Of a stretch of 64,000 nucleotides of DNA, positions 19,254-31,562 are shown one piece after another; the stretch's first letter is position 1; each line of letters begins with the position of its first letter. The notes beneath the pieces are model-generated. The model had not been told where the DNA came from. It made no database searches and was given only the letters and a program-made list of their open reading frames with translations. The position numbers and the translations under genes are program-made. Source of the stretch: Nemania diffusa (lineage: Eukaryota; Ascomycota; Sordariomycetes; Xylariales; Xylariaceae); NCBI GenBank assembly GCA_038501195.1, contig JBBPUQ010000009.1, positions 434,001 to 498,000 on the forward strand. The letters run 5' to 3'.

Positions 19254-21818
19254 AACTAACTTTCTTGTCGTAGCGAGCGACTAGAAGTATTTAACAGCTT
19301 CTTGGGAATCCGTTCTGTGGTGGTATATGATCTGAATTTTACCTCCCATGGTACGAGGATATTCCTAAAAAAACGGATTGTAATTGCTGGAGTCGTTATT
19401 ATATATGTGAATGTGGAACCTGACGAGTTAGGATATCGACATTGCTGTTTAGGTTGGGTAAAGGCTTTATGTAACTCAGGTCTATTTTAACAAAGGAAGC
19501 AAAGCAATTGTTTATCAACAAGCATATTGACAAGAAAACGAAGGGAACTAAGACATAACTTTGTGTTCGTAACTATCATTGTATGATTGATTTCTAAGAA
19601 GCGGAGCTATTGAAACGTAAATGGTGGCAGCAGATACGGCAACATATAAGCTCTTCTACATAGGCAGTAGGGAGTGTATGTATTTAGGGACCTTACTTGT
19701 TGATCCTTATACCTATTAGCATCAACATATACCTGCCTACCGAGAACTACGAGGTCAACTCGGGCGACCTAGCCACATGCATCATTAAGTCGCCGAATCC
19801 ACGCAGATATCTGGATACCAGGGAGACGTAGATGGGTCGGATCATGTTGTGGGACCGTTCAACCTGCAACTACTCCACCGCGCACATAGTAATGCCTGAC
19901 CTGGGCAAACCGTTGAAGGGGTAAGAGCGCCTGGGGGATCTTTGAGGGTGCAAAGTGCAACCAAAAACATACATCGTCATCTGTTAAACAGAAATGGATT
20001 GGTCGTAAGTTACACACGCTGTATCTTGGTGCTATACCCTTATACGACTGCCGGCTACTAAGGAGATTGGGGGCATAGAGAAACTTGAAAGTGCCTTGCT
20101 ATTCCTCAGCTTCAGAATGATAAAGATTTGAGCACTTAAGTGGTTAATACGGCCGCCAAGGAAAATGACGGCATGACTGGGATCTTCAGCGCTCCTAGGG
20201 TCCCCACGTGGACGTAGGCAGATGAAGCTGCAAGTAGTTGGTTCGAAATAGCTACTTCCATGGCTTCAGTGAAATAATTCTCATAATAATGAAGTGTGGA
20301 TAGAAATATGGGCGAAATCAAGTAGAAATCAAATAAATAGATTAAATAGAGATACTTAGTTAGGTGGACATTCTAGTGTATCTATCCCTATTGCCTAGGA
20401 ATGGTGTAGTATGGTACACTCTGCTGATAAAAACTAGCTGCTCGTAGACACATAACAATCCATCAATCATTCTTCCTGATTTGATACACACTGTCTTCTC
20501 TTTTCTCAATTGAAAATGTTGTTCATGGTCCCATTGTTAGTGATATTCTGGATGACTTGTTCAACAATAGCTTGGTCATAGAAGTTTATCGAACTCGTTG
20601 ACTTCCAATCACCAGATTAGCCTGGTATAATCAAACATGTAGCCTCGGATGGATTCTCATACCTCGGGGTTCTTGATTGAAATATTGGGAACATCTTTGC
20701 TAGCGTTGGCGACTACTGTGTCACTCTCATTCCCTTTGGTATTGCCTTTGGGTGTGCTAACATAATCCACGCGTATTGGATCGCAGTTTCCACAGCCAGG
20801 AACCTGCGCGGGTTCAAGACTCACCGCCTATCCAATTCGGTCAGCCAAATGAGGGTGCGCGCTTGATATAGGTTAATGAGTAGAGACGCAGTGCCTACCT
20901 GCATTGATGCAACAAGAATTAAGAATCTAGGGCTGGAAATAATAGTCGTTCTATTTAGCTGATAATTCCCTTTGGGTCTACAGAGGTCTGTGGTCTCATA
21001 ATTCCTTGTTAGAAACAGAAAAACCTTGACTTATTTATACAAGAGAGATCTGGTCTGCATATTACCTGACTTACAGCCCTAGGGGGTTTCAGATGAACCG
21101 AGATAGGTCCTGCATAAGGGAATGTATTGGCTAGGGAAGGACTTCAGTCTATAAGAAAATGACAAATCGGAGGTCTTAAATTGTAGTTTTGTTTGTGGCT
21201 TTGCTGTGTGACGATTAGTGACAAAGCTTTGTCGAGTCTTTGTTTTGACAGCACACTTTACACCATGCAGTCCCACTCATCTATCCTCAAGAAAGCAGGC
21301 TGCTTTAAACAGGTGTTGCTGGGCATGACCTATAATTAGTTTTGCCTTCTCTGTGTCAAGATCTCTCGCCGCCTGCATTGAGATAACTACACCGACATCA
21401 TTTTGAAGAATGAATGGCGGAACGCGGGGGTAAAAACCCTAGATAGAGTTGGTCGAACAAGAGTAAAGTAGCAAAGTTCGAGAATAAGACGCGATAAGGT
21501 ATAAGAGTATTAAAAGTGTGTATTTATTTGATGTCGTACTTGAGTTTCAAAAGGTCTGGGGCTGCTGATAGGTAATGAGACGGAGAAAATGACTGGTAAT
21601 GTAAACAATGTAAACGATCTGTTTATTTAGGCTCCCGCCTCAACAAAATAAACATGACGGAGGCCCATGTGAAAAGTAACCACACCAATCTCCATGAGGC
21701 CTAATAGGCAATCGAAAATTTATGACTCTATCCGGCTCCGCTGGGTAGGTAAAGGGCTCCTTACTAATTCTGATCTAGTACGTAAATGTTACTGTAGTGC
21801 CTAGTATTTTATAGGCGT
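19254..21818. other. 2.6-kb gene-poor region
   Basis: No supported gene. All open frames are short (about 60-65 codons) and unlike known families. A weak plus-strand stretch near 20517-20860 encodes signal-peptide-like residues and Cys-containing fragments, but they are broken by stops (see rejected items). The region may contain decayed material. No clear terminal repeats or microsatellites are visible. Confidence 0.5.
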
Positions 21819-22934
21819 TTATTTTACAAATATGACGTCAGGAAACTCTTCACTTTCGCCAGCAAGAAGACCTTGCCCTTCTCCTAGCAAGGCGAACTTG
21901 ATGTAGTCATCGAGGTATGCTCGGAGAACCTCTACCGCTCGTTTACCAGGCAGCTCCCCCAGTACGTATTCTACGAGGTCTTCATTCTCCCTTAGGCCGG
22001 TAAAGTCCCCGATTATAGAAAGGTCCCAAAAGCTGCCGTGTGAGGACTTGTCCAAATGCAATTCTTTCCCCCATACATTGGGGTGTTTCTCGTCCTGGGC
22101 CTCGTAAAAGCTTTTCCAGCTTTCATCGTTGGTCGAGTTTAACGAACCGGAAAAGTTGATGAAGGGCTTAGAAACTCCAGCAGTGACGACGGGGCCCCAA
22201 AGGAAACCGTCTAGGTTAAGACCAGCGTGAATACGATGTTCTACTCTGGTGGCATCAGCCGCTGATGCACCACCAAAGGAGTGGCCGAAGTAAACTGTTT
22301 TGCGTACTTTAAGAGCATCGAGTACGAAAGACACATCGGCAGTGCGGACCTCCAAACCAAACTCGATAACAGTGACGTTGTTAGGGTCGTTCGGGACACT
22401 GCCACCATATACGATCTCTCCATCAGGGAAGAGCACCACATCTGTTTCGTACGGGTGGTCAATCACAATAACTTGATACCCAAGGCTTGCGATCTCCATT
22501 GCAAAATCAGTGTACCACAGCCTAGTGGTATTCAACCCGGTGCCAAAGAAGACGGTGGGAAATTTGAAGGTCCTAGCCAGCTTCGATACTCCGCAGCACA
22601 CATCCAACTCAAGCCCACCAAGTAGTCCCAATGGCCAATCGAAATCCGCGAAGGCGTCCTCCAAAATAGCGTCTTCTATCGCAGCAATCTGCTCAGGCAT
22701 ATATGGTACGCGACAGGCTCGTGTGCAGTGTTCCTCGGCTACTGGCGTGAAGTGCGAGATCATCAACCGGCGAGTCCGAGAAGAATTGAACGGATCGACG
22801 CGATTCGCATCGACAAGCTCTTTATTTTCCCAGTAGACTTTGAAGGGGCCTCCGGGAGACGGGAAGACCTGTGCCAAAGCTGTTGTTGCTGCGAGCGCCG
22901 CTAAGAGCATGGCGGATGCCATCATGTAGAACAT
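21819..22934 (-). CDS. secreted alpha/beta-hydrolase, PAF-acetylhydrolase-like lipase/esterase
   Basis: A single exon of 371 residues from ATG at 22934. Residues 1-21 (MMASAMLLAALAATTALAQ) are a clear signal peptide. The fold is the PAF-acetylhydrolase II type of alpha/beta-hydrolase. The nucleophile elbow is GHSFGG with Ser219. The acid is probably Asp242 (GLNLDGFLWG) and the catalytic His is His299 (DKSSHGSFWDLSII), in the usual order and spacing. The oxyanion-side strand is FPTVFFGTGLNTTRLWYTDF, followed by IASLGYQVIVIDHPYETDVV. Several NxS/T sites (NSS, NTT, NVT, NFS, NST) fit secretion. The family removes short acyl groups from phospholipids or other esters. It is likely an extracellular lipase or esterase; the substrate cannot be specified. 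Confidence 0.85.
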   Translation of the reverse strand: MFYMMASAMLLAALAATTALAQVFPSPGGPFKVYWENKELVDANRVDPFNSSRTRRLMISHFTPVAEEHCTRACRVPYMPEQIAAIEDAILEDAFADFDWPLGLLGGLELDVCCGVSKLARTFKFPTVFFGTGLNTTRLWYTDFAMEIASLGYQVIVIDHPYETDVVLFPDGEIVYGGSVPNDPNNVTVIEFGLEVRTADVSFVLDALKVRKTVYFGHSFGGASAADATRVEHRIHAGLNLDGFLWGPVVTAGVSKPFINFSGSLNSTNDESWKSFYEAQDEKHPNVWGKELHLDKSSHGSFWDLSIIGDFTGLRENEDLVEYVLGELPGKRAVEVLRAYLDDYIKFALLGEGQGLLAGESEEFPDVIFVK

Positions 22935-24440
22935 GAGGGAAGTGAAGGGCTTGACGATGATGTCTGTTTCTTTAGAGATCAGGGCGCAGTTTTATTCCAT
23001 TCGCACAGGAACTTTCCGTCTTATTTTTTTCCATGCCATGCCTATGCCATCTTGAGACCTTCCTACTTGGGACTGGGCTTTTCAGCTGGCCCTTGTTAGC
23101 TTCTATTTCGTATTCCGTACCTGTGAGCTGTTAGATACTGTCCTTCGCATCCTATTATATTTTTGTTATTAATACTACCAGGGTCTAGAACTGCCATTTT
23201 CTTCTTACTTCGATTTCATTACTGGTGGTGGCGGTAGAGAATACTAGTAAGCTGTAATAGTTGTAATCCTACTGGGGTTATAGGCATGATGTTCAGCTAC
23301 AAGGGTTGACTAATTAATTAATTATTAGTTATCTATTATATGCATTAAGAATGTTGGCAGCAGGCTCGAATGAGACAGATATCATTCTGCTGCCCTCTTT
23401 CCTGTCGCTCTTTGGTCCTTCTCAGGTCCACTCACAAGTCAGTATTATCCTCAAGCAATATATGACCTCATTAGTCATTGTTGGCCTCCGCTATGGCAGT
23501 AAGTGAATTCGCCAAGCCTTTTCGAATAAATTGTCTTGCGCGGTGAACCCTAGCGTACTAAAAATCCTAGTTTCAAGCTACTAGACCATGCCAAGATTGT
23601 ACTCCGTATTTCTTTTCCGTATTAGTGAATGTATACATATTAGTATCCGAGAAAGCTACCTAAGGCTTGAGAAGAGTATTTAATCGATTATAAAAGGGTA
23701 TTCTTGGAGCCATTACAGGAGTGTCGTAGTTTCTTAACAGAGGCCCTCATCCAAGCAGAAAGGAGGCTTTGCCGGTGTTCAAAAGGGATGCGAATGGGAA
23801 GTTTCTTTCTAGTCTCCTAACTCATGTCCGAGTTAGCAGAACTATTTGTGGCAATCCGTTTTTACGCGCTTTCTATTATATATCTGCTTTCGGCTTTCGT
23901 ACTGTCATTTCTTTCTTGATTCAAACGTCGTCTAGGCCGCCGCTTCCCCTTTCTTCGACTCACTTTCTTAATCCAACCTGTCTTCATCTCTTTCCTCCCC
24001 ACTGCAGGCAGTTATATACTTCTCTATTATTGGGGTTTATGTTAGGGTTATGTAATTAAAGATTAAACAAGCCAGGTTGGGTGGGACGGCGCGTAATATT
24101 CTAATGTGGATGTGCGAAAAGAGCGTTTCTCGATATTTTTTATAAACCTCACGTATATGCCACCTTGACAGCCTATTTGGCTTTAGGACGCATATTTTTG
24201 GCCTATTTTACACGGATGTCTTGCTCGTTTTACTCAAAATCAAATTCCGAGACTCTCCTTATTAAAGATGATGTCGTTGAGGTGAAGTGGGAAAATGACA
24301 ACAAGTATTCATAGTATTGTCTTGTTGCTGTGCTACTTTACATTAACACCAAGAGTGTTCTTCCAACGGATAACACCGAATCCATATCTCAATTTCATCC
24401 AAATTACTGAAGCTGTGGCAACGGTCCCACAACATTCGAT
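22935..24440. other. intergenic region with the lipase promoter and no other supported gene
   Basis: The first few hundred bases should be the lipase promoter. Beyond that the sequence is AT-rich. An ORF of 96 codons at 23769-24059 (+) lacks an ATG context and family resemblance (many Ser, Phe and Leu) and I treat it as noise. No repeats of note. Confidence 0.5.
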
Positions 24441-25525
24441 TTAGGATGGGATGACACACAGCCCAGACTTGCAATCCTCCTGTGCTTGAAGCGTCAAGTT
24501 AATAACCTCAACAACCATATGATGCGCCTCATCAGCGAGGTAGTTAGTCACGAATTCCGTGTGATCGGCATTGCTCGCCTGATCCCAAGGCGGGTACCAT
24601 ACTGCTGAGTAAACCTCAATGCCCGACAGACCGGTGCTACCCTCACTTGCGGTGAAATCACGCACAGCGATGTGAAGTGCTCCGAAAATCTTACCACCTC
24701 CCGATACCAAAATCTTGGATCCCACACGCTGAAGCGGTAGTGGAAAGCTCGGGCCGATATCCCAGTCCTCCGGTGTATCTGCGGATCCGTACACAGGTGT
24801 CTCAAAGTCGGGCACGGTGAAGTTGGTCCGCTTAGTTCCGAAGGTGGACAGTACGCCTCCCCAGCCCTCGAGGATTTGGGAGTACTGGGCGCCTGTAGCA
24901 TCTAATGCCGTTTCCTTGTAGTAGTGCTCTGGATTCGCGTGGAGGTTTGCCGCATCAGCGTTGGGGGATAGCGTCCATGCCGCAAACTCAGTTGCTGTGA
25001 GGTTACCGTTGAAGTAGCCCTTGGTGTACTATATTATTGAAAGTGTCAGAAGTTGGCCCAGCGAGAGGTTAAGAACGCAAGAGTATCTAGGCCCGCAGCT
25101 ACCACCAAGGAACCAAGGGCATCACTCACAACTCTAGCAGGCACCCATTGAGTTCTGTCAGTGGTTGATTCTTGAACAACTTTGTCCCAGAAGTTATCAG
25201 AATCTTGAATATCCTCAGAGAGGAGAGTGAAGAAGTTGTCCTTGTTATCAGCGACGATACAGTCCTTGAGCGCGTAAAGATCCGCTGGCTGCGTCCCTTC
25301 TGGTTTTGTCAGGCATTGGCTGGAAACATTTGTGGCTGTTATCCGTTCTTGAAGATGAGAGTATGCTTCCTTAGCAGCTGCAATTTCATAAGGGTCTTTA
25401 ATGTCCTTTGTCTCTGGGGTAGCATCAGCAGAGAAACGAGACTCGTATTGGTAGCCACCGTGAGTTTCAATAGCGCCGGCAGTGGCAATGATAGCCGAAG
25501 CTAACGCAACAGTTGCGAGCTGCAT
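24441..25525 (-). CDS. secreted fungal protein of unknown function
   Basis: Two exons, 25525-25130 and 25028-24441, give 327 residues. The 101-nt intron has a GTGAGT donor and ATATAG acceptor, phase 0, joining TQWVPARV to YTKGYFNGNL. Without splicing, the first exon would run into a stop 27 codons later. Residues 1-18 (MQLATVALASAIIATAGA) form a signal peptide. The mature protein has a helical N-terminal half (AAAKEAYSHLQERITATNV, NKDNFFTLLSEDIQDSDNFW) with two Cys. The C-terminal half is probably beta-rich (FETPVYGSADTPEDWDIG, GGGKIFGALHIAVRDFTA, GIEVYSAVWYPPWDQASN, EAHHMVVEVINLTLQAQEDC). No catalytic motif was recognised. It is probably exported to the wall or medium. Confidence 0.75.
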
Positions 25526-26867
25526 ATTGGTGTCGAAGGAGGCCGCGGTTTCTTATGTGAATGATTAAGGATTTTGGGGTGAGAGGTAGTGAAATGGTTC
25601 GACTGTATTTCGAAGCGGAATCTTCGACACTCTATATACTAAAGTATTATTTACCCAGTAGACCACATAACGTAGCCCATGATGTAAGGAGAATGTTTGT
25701 TTGTGGCAGCAATCTGGTCCGGGTTTCCGTCCGCCTAGATCTTCCAGTATTTACGTTGTCGTTCTTGACCCAATGACTTGGGCTCTAGCAACCCAGAAAA
25801 CACCCATCATAAACGTAATGTGGGCCCGATGCTGGGTATACTCACTCCAGAACTCAGGGAAGTAGACAAGGGCTGATTTTGCCACCCGCGTTCAGGAGAC
25901 AGCTATGCTACAATAGGCGTTATGTGGGCAAGTGAGGCTCAACTCCCAGCATAAGCAACGTGATTGTGGAACGGTAAAGGTGTGGCATCAGAACTGACTG
26001 ATCTAAATGGACCTGGATAGAAATGGTATTTACAGGATGGACATATCCGTGTAGGTGCTACGCCATTAGCTGGGTATTCTGAGATGACTGGCCCACATTG
26101 ATGGGCCCCCAAGTCTCAACTTGTCAAGACATCCTGGCCATCTACAATGATAGACTAAATAACACCCCTTGCATAGGTATTACCAGCGTTCGGGGTCATA
26201 ATCACGATAGCGTGGATGAGTGAGGCTTGAAAATTCTTGGCGCGTTTCTTATGCAGATACATACAAAGCATAACACAACAAATATCTATCTACAAGGCGG
26301 ATGCGAGTCAACTTGTACACCCGTTGACTGAAAAAGGAAACCTGATTGAAGTCAATCCCTGTTGCCACGTGAGCCGGTCTTACACTAAGCCCCCAGGCCG
26401 AATATGGCCGATGGGACGGGAAACACCTGATTCACTGTGCATCAAGCATGTTTTATCTACCTCAACCAGTTCCAAATATGCAGCTGAATAGGTGTGATAT
26501 GATTTGGCCAGCGATGGCTTGCATCTTCTCTATTTATCTATTTGATGTATCTCTATATAGATTTTGGTCATTGACAGATACCGATCCTAAACATTGCACC
26601 AGGGTAGGTACCACAGCTAGCGGTTGAGTGACATGGGTGGAGAACCAATTAAAAACATCAACTTACATGGTAGGACGGAGTTACGACCCTCGTTCTTCAC
26701 CCAATGTCGTCTCGTCTGTCGGGATTCTCCGCCAAGTGTTGATGACAAAACACGTGGTGTAGTTTTCATAGGCCTGTCCTTCGCATCTACTCGTACGTAA
26801 AGGGTGGCCCATTAATTTGATGGGTTCTACATACTTATTAAGTAAATACCGGGACGGCGCGAGTGAA
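25526..26867. other. intergenic region upstream of an inverted repeat
   Basis: No gene is supported. The first 200 bp include the promoter of the secreted orphan. ATG ORFs of 70-84 codons (25561-25776, 26237-26491) have no family resemblance. TAGGTA-type microrepeats occur near 26610. Confidence 0.5.
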
Positions 26868-27473
26868 CCCCGAGGGGCGCCTTGGTTATTCGTAGAGGAC
26901 GTTCTACTATCCGTAGAGGAATCTAAACCCCATTGGGAAAGGTGTCCCGCTGAAGCTTGGACCTGCTCCGATCCCCACCTAATTTCTACGTGTTGTGGAG
27001 CTAACCTCAGCAAATCCTGGATTTTCATCTAGAAATACAGTCGGTCCTATCAATTAAAAGGTGCAGCTGCAAACTTTTCAACTAAGCCACAATAATATAT
27101 TCGTAAGCCACTACAGCCACAATGACTTAAGCCGCTGCCACGCTGCGGCTTTACTGCGTAAATAACGTGGAAATATTAGTAGTTTTAAGACTTATTTTGA
27201 CTTAAAAATACTTTGTTTCTAGTAAAAACTACCGCTAAACGTTTGTACCTGCAGGTAATTATTAATTCGGCTTAACAGTACTAACTTGACCTACATTTGA
27301 CCGTTGTTTTTTCTATTGCCCGATCATTTCTGAGACCTGCTCTGCTGCCTATACAAATTAGGTAGAGATCGGAGCAATATATGGGGTCTTTGGGGGGCCC
27401 TTCCAAAAAGGGCTTAGATTCCTCTACGGATAGTAGAACGTCCTCTACGAATAACCAAGGCGCCCGAGGGGCT
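26868..27473. repeat. inverted pair of a 110-120 bp repeat, 0.4-0.5 kb apart
   Basis: The left copy spans about 26868-26985 (+) and the right copy about 27358-27473 (-). A block of about 50 bases beginning GCGCCTTGGTTATTCGTAGA and ending AGGAATCTAA (left 26878-26927) is identical to the reverse complement of about 27414-27463. Outside it the copies diverge and then match again at GCTCCGATC(C/T)C(C/T)ACCTAATTT. Both copies translate to the same peptide, APWLFVEDVLLSVEESKP, so they may derive from one coding segment. The space between is AT-rich with small GTAGTTTT/AAAACTAC inversions. This is probably repeat or transposon debris; no transposase was found. Confidence 0.7.
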
Positions 27474-29498
27474 GTGATTATTACAAAACAACTCCGTAGG
27501 ACTGCTATATATAGCAATGTTTCTCCTATTGTTACACAGGTGACTTCATTGAGAGCACTCCAATCAAACATAGTTGAATGGACTTGCTCGTTTCCCATAT
27601 GCAATCTCCGGAAAGTGTCATAAACACAAACAAACATATAAGGGAGTAATATTGGGGGAGAAACGCCATGAGGTAAAGACGCACAACCGGTGCCGCTAAC
27701 AACGCGCGCGGAAGTGACTGCGCCCCATATGTACTGCTAAATGACAACTCGCATTCCTATCAACTTCGAAATCTACGAAATACGAGGTGTATTCACTTTT
27801 GAGCCCCCCACCGAAAATACAAACATATCTTATGATGTACCTATAATAACTATTAGTAGTTTTTACAGTCGGCCGCGACTATGCGACCCAAGGAGGGGGC
27901 ATATAGCCTACCATAGCCACTAGGTGCTATATTCTTCTTTTTTTTTTTTTCATTTAAAAAAAGGGGGCCAGAGTTTCGGATCAAAAGCCATCCTCGAGTT
28001 TCTTTTGCCGCCAGCTGATAAAATGATGGTTTTAGTTGAGTGTAAAATGAAGGCTAGAGAAAATAACAGAAATTGGGAAAAGAAACCCTTATTAATGCCG
28101 AGGCTTATCACTGTAAAATCAATCGCGATATATATCAGGTCAAGGCTAGTTCTTCTCTGTGTGATGAATTTATCAGGCTGCACTGGTGGAATTCCTTTGC
28201 AACGGGAAACTATAACTCAAGCAATTTTTCGCACCCGGGGAACAGGGGAGTTATTAATAATTTGGTTGGTATGTATATTGGATACGATTCTAGGTTCTTT
28301 AGTCAAACTAAATTTCAACTAGTATAGTTCTGCAAACTAGGGTTCTCTAAGGTATAGAAGCACCCGCCCCTAAGATGCCCCAATGCTAAGAGTTAATATT
28401 TACAGCGAGGATCCTTTAGGATAATCTATTATGGAACTTTGTTGTACTGATCATTTCTAGTTGTCGCGGGTAATTGAATATACTGTAACGGCGACTGAGT
28501 AACCTATCTAATGTCTACTCGCAGAGTTTCATTTACTATCCCACTTTATATCACTGGTGTTGAGCGCGAACATTGTGAATAGTACCGAACGACTCGGCAC
28601 AATATAAATACACACGCGCTAGACTAAGCTCTCCTCAAATCCCGGGGTGGGACTAAGCAACGGGGAATAGAGTGAGACATGGTTAACTCAATTTAGCATC
28701 CAACCACCAATCGCTCAGTAGTCCCATTCCCAAGTAGGCAATCTAAGCTAACCTACCGGGACTAACAATCGTACGTCATGTTTGTGTTTCACAGCAGAAG
28801 TTAACATTTAAGGAGCTGGGAGAAATTTCCGATAGTTGTTAATAGAATTTCGTTAGCGGTCCGCAATAGAAGCATGTCTGTGTGCCAAAGCCGAATTTGA
28901 TTCGCTCCTTTCGGTGTCCTTCGTTCTTGAGGAATTTCTGGGTTGGCCCCGCACTGAAGAGCCTAATAGACAGCGCTGGCGTGTGCCGTAGCGCACGATG
29001 TCGACCTTCCCGCTCGTGGGACGCTCCCCGCAGTGCTGCTACTATCTTAGTGTTATAGAGAGATGCTGGCATAACTGCTAGCAAAACTAGCGCCCTAGGA
29101 TATAATATATCTCCTAGTGTTACGTAAATCTGAATTTTAAGTGTTGGTTTAGCACCAAGATATCTGAAGATGAAACTACAACAATTATTACTTAAGTTTA
29201 GCTGCTATATTGACATTCGAAAGAGGTAAAACTCCCGTTGAACTAATTGAGCTGGCTATGTTGTAAAGCCAGGTGCTAGTGTATATATTCCATCTAGCCA
29301 TCTTCAAAACAGTACTTGATAAGAAGGGCCTTCATGTAGATCGTAAACGTAGAGGAAGTATTGACTAGAAATACCTTGCGCAGCGGGAAGAAAAGAGTCA
29401 ATTATAAACTACCTATCTACATGTACCTCGTTTAACGCGTCGGCTTCAGTAGTTAGCTCTCGCTAGTCACCGTCTATCTTTTATGTAGTTCTAATAAT
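27474..29498. other. repeat-rich or decayed region without a supported gene
   Basis: Contains a T13-type homopolymer followed by an A-run (about 27936-27962), and a TACAGTCGG string at 27866 that also occurs at 27036 and is accompanied by ATTAGTAGTTTT copies (27174 and 27851). Two overlapping frames at 27924-28327 are open, but neither resembles a family. A minus ORF at 28839-29084 is likewise unassigned. I read the stretch as transposon or relic DNA. Confidence 0.5.
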
Positions 29499-31562
29499 CT
29501 ACTCATTCCAAGCCTCGTGCAATGTAGCGAGATCAATTTCCCCCACAAGCTTCAAGTAATCCGCCAAGTCCCCATCGTCCTCCTTATTCTCTCTTTCCGT
29601 CGTGCCATCCCCAAAGAACTCGAACCGGTTCAGCTTAGCGCCGCGCGCGCGCGTGAACTCGAAGTCCTCCCACCGGGGGTCACGCAGGGCGTCGGCACGG
29701 TGGTGGTACGTGCCGGGCCATGAGAGCAGCATACGGCTAGCGCCGGGGCCCTGCTTGAACCAGCTGCTGCACTTGTCGTGCGTCACGCTGTTGCGGAAGA
29801 AGCCGTTGACGATGTCGTTGAACTCCTGCACTGCGTCTTCTCGGGGGTCGAGCGCCACGTAGCTCTGGGACTGTACTTTGCGAATGCATTTTGCGATGTA
29901 CGTTATCGCCATCTCTATCTGTACGGGAGCTGATGCCCCTTTCGCGTTGCCCTGAGCCTAGAGTGTATAATATTAGACATTAACTTGCTCTTTATCGCGT
30001 CATCCACAATGTAAGAACTTACTTGGAGCACTGCGAAGTAGTTCGGATAACCGGGCGCCATAACACCGAGATACGTCTCGGGATATCCGATTTCTCCTTC
30101 AGGAGCCCATTTCTCTCTCAGATCAACACCATCCTTCCCGATTACGGGAAATAGAGTAGCGAAACCTGATTTGAAACCAGTCGCTGTGATGATTGCGTCA
30201 ACGTCATGCACTTTACCATCTTTGGTGACGATGCCAGTCTCGTTTACATGTGATATACCCTCCGTGATATAGTCTAACTTGGGATTTTTCAGAGACTCCA
30301 AGTAACCAGGTGCCGGCGTGACTCTCTTGCAGCCAGGCGCATAATCCGGAATGACTCGCGCGAGCCATTCCTCGTCTCCCCCCAATCTCTCAAGCATAGC
30401 TTTTAGGATCTTTTTGCGGAACTCGTCGTTTGCCTGGCTTCCGAGGACATCTGCGCCCTTGTGGCTTTGATGAAAGTGGAGTTCAAGCTTTCTGCGATGC
30501 TCTAAGTATGCCTGGGGATCATCGTGGAACTTCTTCCGTTCTTCTTCGGAATACTTCGGACCGCCTGGCTTGCCAGTTTGGGCGCTATATAGATCACCTA
30601 CGAAGGTTGGCGTTACCCACACCTTGCTCCGCACGTAGTGGTCGAGATGTGCCACATCGTTGATTACGCTAGGGATCAGCTGCGAGCCACTAGCACCATT
30701 ACCGATGACGGCGATACGTTTGCCGACGTGATCGAAGTCTTTCTTCCACCGAGCTGTGTGCATGACTTCGCCCTTAAAGGTGTCATATAGGCCTGGGATA
30801 GATGGAATCTGGGGCTCACTAATTCGCCCCTGAGAGTTGATAAAGAAATCCGCTCGATCTATGATTGTTTTCCCCGTGCATAGATCGCGGGCTTCAACTT
30901 CCCATTGCGATTCACTTGGTAGCCATGTCGCCTTTAACACCTCGTGCTGAAGACGGAAGTTATCAGCTATGCCATACTTGGCTACAACTCGCTCATAGTA
31001 CTGATGGATTTCGGCGCCTTTCGGATAGTACTCAGACCAATCCAGGTTGGGCTCAAAGCTCAATTCTGAGACTGGCGTCAGTACAGGGCTCGAAAGGGGA
31101 AACTGGCTGGCACCTAACCATTCCGAGGCCTTTAGAGTCTACTTACGGTATGAATGCGATGGAACGTCGCAACGCACACCAGGATATATATTAGATGCCC
31201 AGGTTCCTCCCTTCACCCGCAACTGTTAGTTGGGCCGCTTTACCGACCTTAATAGACATGAAGCAACATACCACTTTCGATAGTCTATCGTAAACCCGTA
31301 TAGTTGCATTCCTCACTTTGTGAGATATTAGAATGGTACTAGCAATTCCCCCTATTCCCGCGCCGGTAACAATAACCTGCGATAAATTTAGCAATAGGGC
31401 GGCGGAATCCTGATGGCATAGGCGGATTCTTACTGTAACAGGCCTATGGCGATTCCAAGGCGCTTTTTTAGGAAAATAGCAGAGCCCTTGGAGCTCTGCC
31501 ATAGGGCGAACTGGTAATGTAGCCGCATTTGTTGCCTGAGGTATAACTTTGCTTTGTGTCAT
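29499..31562 (-). CDS. type I Baeyer-Villiger monooxygenase (FAD/NADPH)
   Basis: Five exons: 31562-31434, 31376-31272, 31210-31147, 31065-30023, 29957-29499, giving 599 residues. All introns are short, with GTAAGA, GTATGT, GTAAGT and GTAAGT donors. The FAD Rossmann motif is VIVTGAGIGG (G48-G53). GGTW (79-82) is followed by NIYPGVRCDVPSHSYQLSFE. The NADPH motif is VIGNGASGSQLIPSV (about 219-233). The diagnostic fingerprint FxGxxxHxxxW is met by FKGEVMHTARW (196-206). ATGFKSGF near the end of the FAD part completes the class B flavoprotein. It inserts one oxygen next to a ketone carbonyl to give an ester or lactone. The third exon's acceptor could be AAG at 31211 (giving KVGGTW with family spacing) or CAG at 31223 (four extra residues). 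The adjacent ADH and P450 suggest one pathway; the substrate is unknown. Confidence 0.92.

Noticed and set aside
20517..20860. Possible LysM-effector relic (signal-peptide-like start followed by TCSTIA and ELVDFQS fragments)
   Set aside because: Spacing of the fragments is off by one or more residues, the diagnostic Trp-Asn-Pro is absent and several stops intervene; similarity could be chance.
27924..28327. 132- and 84-codon overlapping frames
   Set aside because: Two frames are open over the same AT-rich DNA and neither resembles a protein family.
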